Source: Gnetum montanum
Taxonomy: Eukaryota; Streptophyta; Gnetopsida; Gnetales; Gnetaceae
Assembly (NCBI GenBank): GCA_015680685.1
Contig: MNCI01014218.1
Span: 1-64,000 of the forward strand
Direction of reading: 5' to 3'
DNA length: 64,000 bases
Every line of letters begins with the position of its first letter. Position 1 is the stretch's first letter. Position numbers and translations under genes: made by a program. The notes below the pieces were generated by a model. The model was given only the letters and a program-made list of their open reading frames with translations, was not told where the DNA came from and made no database searches. Below, one piece after another: positions 1-12,012 of the stretch.

Positions 1-497
1 TTCAAGGAATGTATACAGAGTATGGAACCGGGCAGAGAATATCTAGCAAAGGTGATGTATATAGCTTCGGTGTGGTTACTTTGGAAGTCATCACAAGATT
101 GAGCCCTACGCATGAAATGTTTTCAGGAGATCTCACATTGCCATTGTGGATCTCCATGGCTTTGAAAGAGAGAGCCGGTCAAGGAAGAAAAGAGATGCTG
201 AAAAGTATCTTAAAGATGGCAGATGAAGGTGGAGGAGGAATTGCCATGGACAAAGATGATGAAATGTTAGTGGTGGAAAGCATTTTGAAGATAGGCTTAA
301 GATGCACTTGCCATAATGCTTCTATGAGACCTAGCATGAAAGAAGTTGAGATCTTTCTACAATCTATTAGTGGAAACTTTCAAAATCAAATGATATTGCC
401 AGAAAACTTGGAAAAAGTTATTAAGATTGTGGAATCACAACCCCCTCTTTACCGTAGAAGGGTAGAAGCTGAAAGCTCAACGTTTTCTTCAGATTAG
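1..497 (+). CDS. Receptor-like kinase, C-terminal part of kinase domain (5' end outside window)
   Basis: The frame is open from the window edge to a TAG at 495-497, so this is the 3' end of a longer gene. The peptide has kinase subdomain IX (KGDVYSFGVVTLEVIT), an EMF-x-GDLTL-x-WI stretch and the subdomain XI arginine (ASMRPSMKEV). These are typical of plant LRR receptor kinases of the subfamily XII (EFR/Xa21-like) type, which sit in the plasma membrane and phosphorylate Ser/Thr. After the kinase comes a ~45-residue polar tail ending in a Ser-rich SSTFSSD. The catalytic loop, activation loop and ectodomain lie upstream and cannot be seen, so activity and ligand class are open. No stop or frameshift is present in what is visible. 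The subfamily call rests on motif resemblance only. Confidence 0.85.
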   Translation, partial: QGMYTEYGTGQRISSKGDVYSFGVVTLEVITRLSPTHEMFSGDLTLPLWISMALKERAGQGRKEMLKSILKMADEGGGGIAMDKDDEMLVVESILKIGLRCTCHNASMRPSMKEVEIFLQSISGNFQNQMILPENLEKVIKIVESQPPLYRRRVEAESSTFSSD

Positions 498-1472
498 TCA
501 TTCCAAGTAAGTATTCTTTTAAGAGATGAATCCACCAATAATTTTCTCTACATTACCTGCAAACTATAAAAATGCTTTGTCTAATCTTGGTTTTCTTTGT
601 TATTTTCTCATTTTGATAATTCCATTGTTGCTTGTATTTGTATACTAGGTGTCTACAATATTGGTGACTTCTAGCGGTTGCTTCATCTTCCAATGAAATA
701 AAACAGCTTTTACATGTACAAACCGCTGCTTTTCTCAGAAACCAAACCTACAACTACTTTAACCTGCAACAGACTTAGTGAAGGGTAGTAGGGGATTAGC
801 ATTTATTTTAGGTGCTTTGGATTGTTGCTTAATTAATTGTATAGGCACAACTCCGCTTTGTTACTTTTTTAAAGAAAATACATTTGCTCATTACTATGAG
901 AGCACCTACTACTCATAAAATAATTCTCTTTTTTCCTTCTTGCTAGTAACTTAGTATCATGTTTTAAGGTTTCACCTTGTAATGAACTCATGTTTGTATA
1001 ATCTTCCTCTAATATACTATTCATATTTTAAGCTTTGTAAATGTAGAATCTTGACAGTATTTAGGATGCTTTTTAAATATTCTGAAGGAGGTAATAATGC
1101 CTTTGAACATTTTTATAACTAAGGAAGTACATATATCTGGTAGTTGATTCCTTTTTTACCTAGATTAACATTCACCTTTAAGACAAAGGTAAGCTTTTTG
1201 CCTATGTGTGCATGAATTCGAAGGGATTCCTTTTAAGTAAACATTTTAAAATTTACAAATATGCAATGAAAGGGGAATTAAGGTACAACATTTGAAACTA
1301 ATTACCTAAGATACATTCACCATTTGACATAATAGAGATGTACATTTTTCCTTATAGTTATTGTGGATGCTCTGAACTTCATTTTCTAATGTATGACATG
1401 CTTTGGTGTTTATCATTTTTAACTTATTTGTTTAAATAGTTAAACTTTCTCATGGCAATGCTTAAATAGTTA
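498..1472. other. 3' flank of the kinase gene, no recognised feature
   Basis: AT-rich sequence without a coding frame that I can assign. An AATAAA-like signal (ATGAAATAAAACAGC, near 692-706) about 200 bases after the stop could serve as the polyadenylation region of the kinase gene. Confidence 0.4.
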
Positions 1473-2500
1473 TTGATTCAAATCATTCCACATCATGATG
1501 AATGGATCCAACTATGCATTAAGGGTCATGCTTACATATATGGACAACTAAAAATATCCATATTAGATTCACTATGCAAGCAGAAGCATTTCAAGTGCAC
1601 AACTAAACTACTCCACAATGAAAAAAAACTAATGATAGTGGTATATGTGCTAGAAAAGTTTATGTATTATGTGCTTAGCTATCTTGTATTTGTACATATA
1701 GAACATAATGTAATTTGATTCTTGATTAATAAGCTAATGATAAGTCATCATATTATTCGGTGATTTGTGATCTTGCAAAAATTTACAAAAAGGGGACTAA
1801 GGATGTTGTAGATCATTTCTCTCAATTAAGATGAGACAACAAAACTGATGAAGATTTTCTTTTTGATCAATTTCTTGATGAGTCTTGATTTGCTAAGGCT
1901 ATTGCAATTTTCTAATTGGAAATCACTATGGTGTGCTAACTATCTCATATATCTTAAAGTCCAAAAAGTTTCTACTAAATGGGACAAGCATAGAACACAA
2001 TAGTTCCTTCTCTAGGTAAAGTAATACATGGACATAGAGGGGAATCTCTATAAAATTTATGTAGATGGTTTGGTTAGATAGTATATGCTAAAATAGAACA
2101 AACTAAGGGTTCTCCAAGATTCTCATAAAGGGTCTTGTGAGAGTTACATGTAGGAAAAATAACAATCATTAAGATCCTTATAGTTGTATATTTCTAGCCC
2201 ACCAATTTTCAAAGTCCTTTGAGCAATGTCAATGTGATGGTCGAGTCACTACAAGATTTAAGGAACCATAGCAATTGATTTAGCCCTTGGAGTTATTTGA
2301 TTTGTGGGGAATTGACCTCATGGATCCCATATCATCTATATCAAATGAAAAAGCTTACATCATTGATGTTATTAACTATTGTACTAAGTGGGAAAAGGCT
2401 ACTGCAATCAATGATTGCATTGTAGTTATAACTGCTAAGTTCTTTGAAAAACATGTGGCAAATAGGTTTGATATGCCATGTATAATACTCTCTTTTTGGA
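1473..2500 (+). pseudogene. Decayed Ty3/gypsy RNase H to integrase fragment
   Basis: Around 1610-1715 the translation LHNEKKLMIVVYVLEKF matches the gypsy RNase H pattern in which an E-K-E-A-L-A-V-V-Y-A-L-E-K-F-like stretch is followed by a hydrophobic segment and a D/E-H. Around 1780-1840 the frame DLAKIYKKGTKDVVDHFSQL resembles the RNase H end (KKGKENVVADALSR). From 2287 a second readable stretch, LELFDLWGIDLMDPISS, then a YCTKWEKA block and FFEKHVANRFDMP, matches the integrase core start with its first catalytic Asp. The second Asp and the Glu are not readable, and frameshifts and stops separate the pieces. The fragment is a dead relic, older than the elements further right. No LTR is visible for it. 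Confidence 0.7.
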
Positions 2501-2631
2501 GAAGGATGGAAAAGGGGGGTGGGTGTAGTAGGTTTGGGGGAGGGTTGGGGGAAGGATTTGGCATGGTGTTGAAACCCCAAAATAATTGTAATATAGGTAT
2601 ACCCTAAGATATATAACTCAACATTGTCTAC

Positions 2632-2692
2632 TAGAATCGAACCTATGACCTAGAGCTTTCAAATCAAGAGCATTACCACTAGAGGCTAGCAC
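2632..2692 (-). repeat. tRNA-derived SINE-like head (RNA polymerase III A and B boxes)
   Basis: On the minus strand a box A-like word TAGCCTCTAGTGG is followed about 32 nt later by a box B-like GGTTCGATTC, the spacing seen in tRNA-derived SINEs. No cloverleaf with an acceptor stem can be formed, so it is not a functional tRNA gene. The body and 3' end of the SINE cannot be delimited. A similar head lies at 24641-24712. Confidence 0.5.
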
Positions 2693-3534
2693 TTCATTCT
2701 TATAATACTAATACTAATTTTTGATAACAGAACTCACTTTCCAAGTGCTACATTTAATAAGTTAATACAACGCTTACGGATTGAGAATAAACTTACTATA
2801 TATTTGTTGGCACATTGTGGCCATTTCATGGAACATGCTTTACATTATTCAATCATAAAGGTCTTTACATTATTCAATCATAAGGAATATGCAAAGGAAT
2901 ACCCATGAATTGTGATGGGGATGATGATTTTTCTTTATTAAAAGATGATGAAAATGAACATAATAAAAAAAAAACATAGAACTTTCCTCTTCTAAATTTG
3001 TTCAGTGAAAAGAGAGAGAGAGAGAGAAATCTTGTTGCTTCTATTCTGCTCAATATGAAGCCATTTGTGAAGCTATTTGAGAGCACAGATTTGGTTACAA
3101 GTTACAAAATTCTAGTGAAGAATATTGTAAGAGTGTGGTAGAGGTATTGCATCTTCTCGTTGTAAAACCATGATTGTCACATAAGGCATTCAACGTCATG
3201 GTTATTGTCTTGTGTTTGCTTGGCACAAAGCATTTTTGGACATTATTGAAAAGGATTTGTTTCAAACTCATATGAAAGATGTAACATAGATGATCCTTTT
3301 AAACTTTAAACTTTCATCATAAAAGCCTTTAATTTAGATTAAATGATCCTTTTAGTAAGACTAATTGTTTCACCTTGCAAAACACGAGTTCCAAGTATTG
3401 CAACTTTTTCAAGAAGGTCATGCGATCGGCCAAAGGCTATGCATGGGTGACATGGAACTAGAATAAGCCTGGGTGACATGGAACTAGAATAACAACTGGC
3501 ATACAATTCTAAATGATTTAAATACTGTTTCTTC
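2693..3534. other. No gene recognised; short tandem duplication
   Basis: AT-rich and non-coding as far as I can see. A GA microsatellite lies near 3010-3027, and a 23-nt tandem doublet beginning GGGTGACATGGAACTAG lies near 3445-3492. Confidence 0.4.
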
Positions 3535-4320
3535 TAGAGTCATGAAGAGCTCAAAAAACTCTTGCCAAAAATCTTTTTCAGTGTGATAAACTCAGACTGC
3601 TCCCCACAGCCAGGGACTCAAATGTGTGAGATGGCCTAAGCATTGGAAATCCCAATATAAAATTTTTGATGTGCCTTCTCTGCAAGAGAGCATGCCATTG
3701 CAGTTTTAGTTGCCACTATGAGAGCAGAAACAGTGTCAGACTATAAAGCTCTGAGGAGTTAGAGTACATTCTTAAGGTCTCTTAAGGTCTGTGGAGGTGC
3801 ACCTTTGGCCCTGAAAATTATTGGCAGTTATATTGGAAATCAACGAGGAGAGGGAGGGAAGGAGCTCCTAGGTTATAGATAGTTGGGCTACAAGCTTCGG
3901 GCTTCTAGCTCCTAAGAGAGAAGGAGGACTTTAAGAGTGAAGCTATTGAGGCCATTAAACATGAGTATGAGATCAGTGGAGGAGAGAATCTGGCCTTGGA
4001 AAGGGTAGATTTCTTTGATTTTGCTTTTGACAACACTGGATAGGAGTACAAAGATGCATTTTTTAAAACATTTGTTCATTTTTCCTTGGCATCCGATGGC
4101 ATCTTGTCCAGAAAATTTTGGGTAAAGATGTTGTTCAGCTCCTTGAGAGGAGAGCTCTCATTAAAAACAGTCCTTGGATTGGCATGAAAAGATTTCTATA
4201 CATGTTGTGGAATATGATGTCCAAATTCATGATGTTATTTTGGAAATTAGATGGAAGAGATGCCAAAGGCAACAGAATCACAAAAACGTAAGGAGCTTAT
4301 CAGTATATTAAATAAATGGA
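3535..4320 (+). pseudogene. NLR (NB-ARC) disease-resistance gene fragment, frameshifted
   Basis: Successive frames read as a nucleotide-binding resistance protein. EELKKLLPKIFF is followed by an RNBS-B-like RDSNV / CEMA piece (about 3600), then a YKIFDVPSLQE segment. Next is the GLPLAL-type motif as CGGAPLALKIIGSYIG (about 3785-3835). An RNBS-D-like YKDAFFKTF follows (about 4048), then LLERRALIKNSPW (about 4138) and an MHD-like QIHDVILEI (about 4225). Each step needs a frame change. One frameshift is explained by a 10-base tandem duplication CTTAAGGTCT at 3772-3791. The P-loop and LRRs are not found. The order and spacing are those of an NB-ARC domain; the subclass (TIR, CC or RPW8) cannot be told. 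It lies near a receptor kinase gene, as is common in plant defence loci. Confidence 0.6.
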
Positions 4321-5064
4321 GGATAATTTTAAGCGATTGAAAAGTGTGTTTCTGCAAGAGATACCAGAAATGCTGAAGGAACAGCTTTAATGAGGGATTT
4401 CTGAAATTGATGTGCTTATCAAAAAAAAAAACACAACAGCAAAAACAAAAATGGCAACCAAATACGGTTTTAGAAAAATTTACAGCTGATTTCCATCATT
4501 TATCATTATCATTAATAATTTCAACTACTGCAGGCAAAAACCCCATACCAAATTCAAATCATTTACTCCAGACATTCTGTCGAACACTTGCTGCCCAATC
4601 TCCATTTCTCCAATTTTTTTTCCTGCATGGCGACAAGCTGCTGGCGACGAAGCCATTGCAGGCCACCAACGACGACGACGATGATGCTGGATATATCCCT
4701 GGAAAGCGTTGAGACTACTCCTGCGCCTCCATCGCCTGTTTCATGGTCTCTGCATCCATCGGAGAACGAGAAATTTGTCGGCATTCCAGCGCCTCCGTCA
4801 TGTCCACCTTCGCCGCGGCCATCGCCGTCTCCATCTCGGTGCCGCATGTGATTATTAACAGCATCACATAAGTCCGAATCAAATCATCCTGCAAAACCTC
4901 CATTATTGACAAACCCTGGCGTAAAGCCAAATTCAACCCAAAAATGGTGGACAATGATGCCGTGCCCTAATCTAGCTAAACTCTGAGATTGCCGCGGTAT
5001 TTCCGGAGCGTGCATTAGACATGAGCAGCAATGGCGGAGGGTTGCAGGTGGTGAAGGTAAGCAT
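4321..5064. other. Flank of LINE copy 1 with a GC-rich, CpG-rich island
   Basis: About 4600-5060 is strikingly richer in GC and CpG than its surroundings. Both strands contain short open frames with low-complexity Thr/Pro/Ser or Asp/Gly-rich translations that I do not recognise. On the plus strand an ATG (5021) opens MSSNGGGLQVVK directly before a good donor GTAAGC (5057), so this could be the first exon of a host gene whose intron received the LINE. That is a guess from one splice-like site. Confidence 0.3.
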
Positions 5065-6833
5065 GTGCATAAGTTTAACAAACAAAATGATGCTCTTATT
5101 GCTGATCGTCTTTTTTATTGCATAGATCAATATTGTAGACTCTCTACCTCTCAGATTAATTGGTTCAAATCTTCTATCTTTTGCAACAAAGAGGTTCAAG
5201 CCTGGGCGGTGTCTAAGTCTTGGCAATTTTTAGGAAAGGATCAAGTTTTTAAGCTTCTTGGCATTCCCTTTTCTTTTGGCGGATCATCAAAAACATTATG
5301 GGATGTCACTGTGAAGAAACTTGAACAAAAGCTTATTAAGTGGAAGGAAAAGAAGCTATCTATGGCTGGTAAATTTATTGTCTGCAAGCATATTCTCCAA
5401 GCTACCCATGTGTATTACTCTTCTTGTTGGGCTCCTAGCATCTCTGCTTATCGTCGCATTGATCAACTAGTCAAACACTTTCTTTGGAACAGCAGCCATA
5501 CTAAGAAAGGATTTTGTCGGGTTGCTTGGAACGTCTGTACTTCTCATAAAGAGGACGGCGGTTTGGGCCTCATTAATTGCTACCAACAGGGCATCGTGTT
5601 ATGTGCCAAATGGATGGCCAAATGCTTATCTGGCTCTGAACCTTGGAAGTTTCTTTTCCTTAAACGCATACAGCTTGGAAAGCCCAAAGGTAGTAATTAT
5701 TGGAATAATACTCAGTTCCTTAACTGGATTCTTTTTCCCACTGGTATTACCATTTCTGGTTCTGTTGTCATCAAACACATTTGGAAGGCATGGTGTTATA
5801 TCAGTCAGTTTTGGAACTTTAACACTATCACTATCTCTTCCTCTACATTTGATAAGCTTTCTCCTTGGTGGATTCCCATCCACAATGAACCTTGGGCCAT
5901 TAAGCGTCCTCGTCTTTGTAGCACTTGGGATAAGCTTGGCATCTCCTCCCTCTCCTCTCTTCGCATTCATAATCGTTGAATTACTTGGAGTGAATGTCAC
6001 CTTATTTACGGTATTAATGCTGCTCAAAAGTCTACCTTTTGTACGATTTTGGATAGCTTGAACAGAAGTGTTGTTATTCAAGACTCCCTTGGTGGTTTTT
6101 TAGATCTTTCTTGGACTTCTGGTCATCAAGTTTTTCCCTATCATTCTAAGATTGTTTACTCTCTTATTAATTCCACTACTAATATTTGGCCTAGATTCAA
6201 CCATCTTTGGCAAGTTAATCTTAATGTGCAGGTTTGGAGGCAACGTATTCAGACTATTTGGACTACTCCTACTTCTTCAAAGATTCAACATTTTCTGTAG
6301 TATCTGATTCACCAAGGTCTTCCTGTGGGTGTTCGGCGCTCTCATCTGGGGGTTCCTGACCCACGATGTCCTATTTGTCATAGGGAAGATGCATTTACTC
6401 ATTGTTTTTTTTCTTGTCCCCTTGCTCATAGCTCTTGGATTTGGTGTGGCAGGTTTTTACAGGGTTTTCGACCAAGCTTGGATGAGGTTCTTTTTGGGGA
6501 CACTCTGCATCTTCAAGGCTCTTTGATTTATATCTGGTGTCGCCTTCGTCCCCTTATTCTCCATGCTATCTGGAAATTTCGTTGTAATGTGGTTTTTCAA
6601 CGTAATTCTCCTACTAATATTCTCTCCTTGTCTATTCAAGGAGACATTGTTCAACAGCTAATGCTGCAGTTGAGCTCTTGAACTTTTTTTCTCTCTCTCT
6701 CTCGTTTTTCCTAATTTCTTGTAGTTTCTCCTCTTTTGAGGTGAGCGTGTCCTAATTTCTTGTACTATTTTCTTTTTTCTCTATTAATTAAATTTATTTT
6801 TTGGGGTCCGACACCCCCCCCCCACATGGCATG
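5065..6833 (+). mobile_element. LINE (L1-type non-LTR retrotransposon) copy 1, 5'-truncated
   Basis: One reading frame holds from 5065 to 6681 with only two internal stops, TGA at 5977-5979 and TAG at 6298-6300. Both fit single C-to-T or G-to-A changes (an Arg and a Trp codon by context). The protein starts just after the YADD part of reverse transcriptase, with the L1-like KLLGIPFSFGG block and a KLSMAGKFIVCKHIL segment. It continues through GGLGLINCYQQGIVLCAKWM and ends in a zf-RVT domain with CPIC...THCFFSCPLAHSSW (about 6367-6440). The endonuclease and RT core are missing, as expected from 5' truncation on insertion. After the stop come a CT-rich 3' UTR and a terminal GGGGT-N5-ACCCC hairpin instead of a long poly(A). 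The target-site duplication was not found. Confidence 0.85.
6803..6817 (+). other. 3'-terminal stem-loop of LINE family
   Basis: GGGGTCCGACACCCC can fold into a 5-bp stem with a 5-nt loop and follows a T-rich tract. The same element with one loop change (GGGGTCCAACACCCC) ends LINE copy 2 at 18028-18042. Because the two 3' UTRs differ much more elsewhere, the hairpin looks conserved and may be what the LINE reverse transcriptase recognises. Confidence 0.6.
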
Positions 6834-8782
6834 ACACCAGCGCAGCTTTCTAGTCTGCACACCTTGCTACCCAGTACGTCAGACAGGAGGGCATTCACTG
6901 CTACGCTCAGTGCAAAAACACCCCGTACAAAGGGCACAAGGGATCACCACAAAATAAACTAATCCAAACAAATAATTAAGTTCCACGTGAAAGTGTAAAT
7001 TGATTATATATGTTGTAGCCAATGTTTTCTTCATTGTTTTAAAAATTAATAAGATATTTTTTTCTTAGGACATCTACCAACTATGGCATAAATTTTTCTA
7101 ATTCTAATAACTTTTTCCTTAGGATGGTTAAGATTAAATCCCTTAGGTATTTGATACTCACCATAATCCCTTATGATGTATGTAACTACTCAAAGCTACT
7201 ATAAAAAGGGTTAAATGGATAGGATTTTGAAAGCGATGGAATTTTGAGAAAAGATACTTAAAAGAATATTGAAGATTGTAAAAGCATGGATTACTAAAAA
7301 CATCAATTAGGTTGCTTTGTTTTAATCTATGAGTTCTTTTCTTCCCATTTTGTTTTGGTTACTTAGCTAATGGTCTAGATAGTATTGTGCTTGGCATTGA
7401 ATTTTGGGATTTTCTAGATTATTCTTATAGCTCTATTTTTGCACAATATTAGATGTTTATTAGGTTTTCCATATAAGAGGTTATGTTGTCTTAGAAAAGC
7501 ATATTGAGTAATTTAATAGTAATGTCTTATTGAAATTGCTTGTTTGAGTCTAAATGACCTAGAAAATCTTTGATATTTTGACTTGCTTGAAATAGCTTAA
7601 TTTTTACAAAATTTTATTGCCTTGGAATTTCAATATTGACATTGTCAAAAATTTTTGCTAGTTCTAGTGTTTGTAATTTTTGACAACTATTAACTAGCCA
7701 AAAAAAAGCTTGTACTTGTTGTTTACAAAACATTTTGGTAGTGTAATAAGATTGTCTTTTACAAAATTGTTTGTTAAGCTTAGAGGATTTGGACAATTTG
7801 TTATACATAGACTGAATTGAAATAGCTTTATTACGAAGTGTTTCATCATGTTCAATTTATCTTTCCTAAATGTTTGAGATTCACACAAATCCGCTCTCTT
7901 TTCTTTTCTCTTTCGAAATCCTTTGAATCTTGCTCTATTTCTAGTTTTCTTGTGGAATTTTCTCTTAGGAGTAGATTGTTAGAATTGTGCTTAAGCATTT
8001 TTGTAAAATTTTATGTGTTTCAAGTAGCGTACTATAGGGACTATATAGACTAAGTGACTTTAATAACTCAGTATTTGACAAAGCTAGTTGAATTTCTTTT
8101 ATGATAGCCAGTTACAGTTTTATACACAAACCCAAGCATTTCAACATTTACAACAACAAACACAGACTCACATTTAGTTCGTTTCATAACCACTAAGTTT
8201 ATTCAAAGGTACATGGGCCTTGGTGTTGTCAAAAGATTAGCAAGCACCTAAACCCTGTTTTAAGGAACACTTTTGTTTTCCCATGATCCCAAAATTGTGA
8301 GACTAAAGGCCCAATGTTGGCCGTCCCAAATGGTTGCCAACAGTATTATCACCTCCAAGCCAACAAACACATTGAAATGATGAATAGAAAAATCATTAAA
8401 AGTATAGTTAGCAAATATAGAAAGGATTGGAATAATAAATTAAACAATGTCCTTTGGGAATATTGCTTAACTTAGAAGGTTACTATAGGTTACCCTCCCT
8501 ATGAACTAGTGTATAGAAAACTACTAAAACTGCTTATTTAAACATAGCTCTATATACTTATCATCACTTATGATTTTAAATTAGACCACACTCTAGCGCA
8601 AAAAGAGATATTAATGAATTTGAATATGCAAACTGAGAATAGGATGATAGTACTAATACATAATGAAGTTCGTAAAGTCTTTAGAATCGAAAGCATATCA
8701 ACATTAGACACCTAGAGATAAGGTCATGTATTAGAATCCCAATGATGTGTTTTAATATACAAAGCTTTAAACACTTTTGAAG
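6834..8782. other. No gene recognised
   Basis: AT-rich DNA with short chance frames on both strands. The part upstream of 8783 may be decayed pol of the gypsy relic that ends there, but I could not read domain motifs. Confidence 0.4.
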
Positions 8783-8902
8783 GGACCCTACCTTGTGCAT
8801 GTTGTCTACCCATATAGTGCCTTGCAAATTTTCCATCCTACTAACTCATCAAAGATGATTTTAGTCAACATCCAACAAATAAACCCATATAGGGAATCCT
8901 AA
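8783..8902 (+). pseudogene. Ty3/gypsy integrase C-terminal GPY/F module, relic
   Basis: A 40-codon frame begins GPYLVHVVYPYSALQIF and runs to NIQQINPYRES before a stop. This fits the integrase C-terminal GPY/F module (GPY, a hydrophobic core, then a x-L/I-K/N-P-Y end). No upstream integrase core is readable in the same frame. It could belong to the same old element as the fragment at 1473-2500, with the NLR relic and LINE lying between them, but nothing proves this. Confidence 0.5.
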
Positions 8903-8928
8903 GAAGTTGCAATCCTCTCATCATTCAA

Positions 8929-9582
8929 CATAGTTATTGCCTATTTCATCTTTCGTATCTCCTCTTTAGACCATATCTTGGGAGAGATACCCCATTTTAA
9001 TTGAGAACTATAAATGTTTTTTCAATTTTTTATTTTGCAATTTTTTTACATTCTTTGTCTATTTTTGTAATTATTTCTTTCATAATTTTCTATTTTAATA
9101 CATTGTTTATTTATTTATATTTGTCAATTTCTTTATAAATCTCTATTTTTATTTAGTTTTAAAATTTATGTTTTTTTGTTGAATGAAAGGTAAACATGGT
9201 TCTATGGTGGTTAGGATACACCCAAAAGGCTGAAAGTTAATCTCATTGTCAACTATCTCATTATCCAACTTCCTTGTCACTTGTTCCATCTTTGGTATCT
9301 CTTACTTAGACCTTAGCTATGGGGGAGATACGACATTTTAATTGAGAACTATAAGTGCATTTTCTATTTTTTTGTTTATTTGTTTATTTTTTAAATATTT
9401 CTTATTTTTTCATAATTTTTTATTTTCAATACATTTTCCATTTCTTTGTATTTTTTAATTTCTTAGTAATTTTTTATTTTCGTTGGATCTTTTACTTTAT
9501 GTTTTTTTTGGATGAAAGGTAAAGCTAGCTCTATGGTGGATAGGACACATCTAAAAGACTAAAAGTGGATTACATTATCAAC
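8929..9582 (+). repeat. Tandem duplication of a ~325-bp unit
   Basis: Two diverged copies follow each other, 8929-9251 and 9252-9582. Each starts with a TTCATCTTT/TTCCATCTTT GGTATCTC-like stretch and has GGGAGATACCCCATTTTAA or its variant and then ATTGAGAACTATAA. Each then has ~150 bases of T-rich DNA, followed by GAATGAAAGGTAAA...TCTATGGTGG and CATTGTCAAC/CATTATCAAC. The unit follows directly after the integrase relic, so it is probably a 3' untranslated segment of that element that was duplicated. Confidence 0.65.
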
Positions 9583-10919
9583 TCTATCAAAGACAAAATT
9601 GAAATTTTAGAAAACTAGAAAATGAAAAAAGAGGCCATATAAAATGGGAGATACCAGAGCTTTCAATATAGAATAAAAGACTACCTTTGATACAAATCAA
9701 TTAATTTGAGAAAATAAAAATATTACAATATAAAAGCAAGATAAACGTTACAAAAAAATAAAGTTGAGTAACTCAAAACATTTTTTTCTTAGATATCACC
9801 ATCACCAATATAGGAAATAAAGGAAAAAGAATTTGTAATAAACCTTAGAAACTTGATCATGTAATTGTAGTATTCATGTTTGAAGACCTACCAATTTTTG
9901 CAACACCATAAGGAATGAAGGGTAGAGGCAATAAGAGTTTTATATTTGTGTTGCTTTCACTTTTCCCAAATTTGAGAAGTTTGAGAAATTACATTATGAT
10001 TAGACATACAATTCTAATGTATGGTAGTCATCTGTGTAAGTTCTTGTCAAAATGATTAAATAGTAGGACATTGTAATAAATAATCATTAATGATCTTAGG
10101 TTGTATCCTTCACCTCATATGAAGCTCAGTTGTAATCAAACCTTTATGCTCTAAAAGAACATTCCCGAGTAATTTTCCATATAAATATTTAGACATAAAA
10201 TTTTTTCAGTTTGGAATTATAATATCTTTCCACCATGCCTCCTTAAGAGGATCTATCCTTAATACCCAGACCCAACTTTGTATTAACATCATATAATGTA
10301 TACTAATGAGAATCACCCTAATGAATTGATTGCCCTTCAACAAGCACTATTTTCTTAAATCAAACTTTTAGCTTTTCAAAACTCTATCATGTTAGGTTAA
10401 TATAAGTTATTGAAGGTGCATTGTGAAACAAATGATTATTAGAAAGGTACTTAATATGCATCACTTGAACCCATGTCTTATCTCCTATGTAAAGTTGCTA
10501 AATAAGTTCACCAGGCAACATAAAAATAATAGAGTGAAGATGTTAAATATCTCAACTATGTTTTTGAATAGGTCAACAAATGAAATCTCATTTTATAGAA
10601 TGAAAAATTTTATTCTTAGTATGAGACTAGAGAAATTGATACTCTAGTTTTTCTAGAGTATTCACAACTATTTCTAGGGCTTTGTAGTAAGAAAATAGAT
10701 AAAAGGACATAGCATGAATTGCTTATTTAAGTAACTAGAGTCTTCCTTCTTGATTTTAAATTTTTTCCTTCAATGCAGCCAAATATTTTACCACTTTGTC
10801 AAGAACATATTTCTAAAATTTATTATCATTCATTCAATGAAGAGATAAATGTCCAAATATTTGGTAGGTAGATTATCTTCTTTGCATTATACTTTGGAAC
10901 AAAACTCTTGAAAGTCTAT
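9583..10919. other. No gene recognised
   Basis: AT-rich sequence. LINE copy 2 may start somewhere in the last few hundred bases, but homology becomes unreadable before about 10920. Confidence 0.35.
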
Positions 10920-11138
10920 TTTAGTGGTTGAAACCTTTAAAATTTTACTTCTGGTAAAATTAATTTACAATCTAGATGCACAAGCAAAAAGATTAAGACA
11001 ACTATATGCATTTGTGAGGATGAAAGTAGTTTCTTGTAAAGAAAAAAAGAGTATTATCTATAAATTAAGAATGGGTAAAGTCAAAGCACTAAGCATTATG
11101 GCATTCAATGCTTTCATTTGGGTGTTCATGACCCAAGA

Positions 11139-11993
11139 TGATGGGATGCGATATCACAGTGTGCCGTCATATCTATAAATAAGAGGCAGCTCTCCCTTAT
11201 TTCATCATCCTAGGCTAGACAGTAGGGAAACTCTGGCAGATTGATCACTCTAGAGATAGAATATTTTCCATGTGCCTGCAGTAGGAGTCCTAAAGTGAAT
11301 GGATCTTTATTCGAGCAAACATTGTACCTGAACACAAGTTTGTGTACAACAATAAAGATGAGCTTTTCGGATAAACCTTGCAATGCATGGAATAGGATTT
11401 TATTACATGTTATTTATTACTTGTTATTTACTGTTTTCCTTCTCAACCCTTATCTCCTAGTAATGTGGAATGAGTACGACTTGATTACGAGCATTTAAGG
11501 ATGTGTACAAATAATCAAGGAACGGATGCTCATTGTACTTAGGCTAGATTAGATTCTCTCAACCCTTTCCTCCTAGTTAAATGCCTCAGTACGACCACTT
11601 CGAGCATGTGTGTTACGCATGGCGATCCCAACAACGATTAGCATTTGGTAGCCACGGTTGCATCGGTTCAGGGTGTGTATGGTAAATGGGAACGGATGCT
11701 GATGCTAGGTTAATTTAGACTTAGTTAATTAGTTAAAGTTAGTAATTAGTCTCTCTACCCTTCAACTCAATAGCATAGGAGACATAAAACATAAAAAGAT
11801 ATAAAAATCATATACCTCGGACTTACTTAACCATACACCGTGACAACTACAAGTAAGTCTGGAAAGACAACGAATAATTAACCCTAAGTGTTCCATGGGG
11901 CGTGTAGGCACTTAGTCTGCGGAGTTTGACCAGATCGTGCGTGCTATGCTCGTATTCGTATGGTTGAGTGTAGGGGTATCTCTCCACTCATCA
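11139..11993 (+). repeat. 5' LTR of the gag-only element
   Basis: The 855-bp repeat runs TGATGGG to CATCA. Its U3 part has only one GATATC-centred palindrome, against about six in the 3' LTR (15662-16614), which explains most of the ~100-bp length difference. A TATA box lies 35 bases after the start. The chance frame at 11241-11498 recurs in other LTR copies and is not a gene. Confidence 0.9.
11174..11181 (+). promoter_or_regulatory. LTR TATA box
   Basis: TATAAATAAGAGG follows the palindromic U3 array and is kept in all family LTRs I can read (for example 59058 and 61863, and on the minus strand at about 26889 and 48221). It is the likely core promoter of the LTR. Confidence 0.7.
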
Positions 11994-11994
11994 T

Positions 11995-12012
11995 TGGCAC
12001 CGTTGTCGGGGA
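11995..12012 (+). other. Primer-binding site, tRNA-Asp-like
   Basis: TGGCACCGTTGTCGGGGA starts two bases after the LTR end. It is complementary, with two differences, to the 3' end of plant tRNA-Asp(GUC), the primer commonly seen in Athila-type gypsy elements. The tRNA sequence is from general knowledge, not from this window. Confidence 0.75.

Noticed and set aside
4407-4954. Several frames of 79-101 codons in the GC-rich island
   Set aside because: They overlap on both strands, are low-complexity and have no domain; only a possible first exon is noted.
5522-6081. Open frames of 179 (plus) and 151 (minus) codons
   Set aside because: They are shadows of the LINE coding frame, which has the recognisable domains.
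11241-11498. An 83-85-residue frame starting MITLEIEYF, also at 15862-16119 and 26826-26575
   Set aside because: It recurs only because it lies in the LTR. It is broken in the solo LTR at 16752-17526 and has no known domain.
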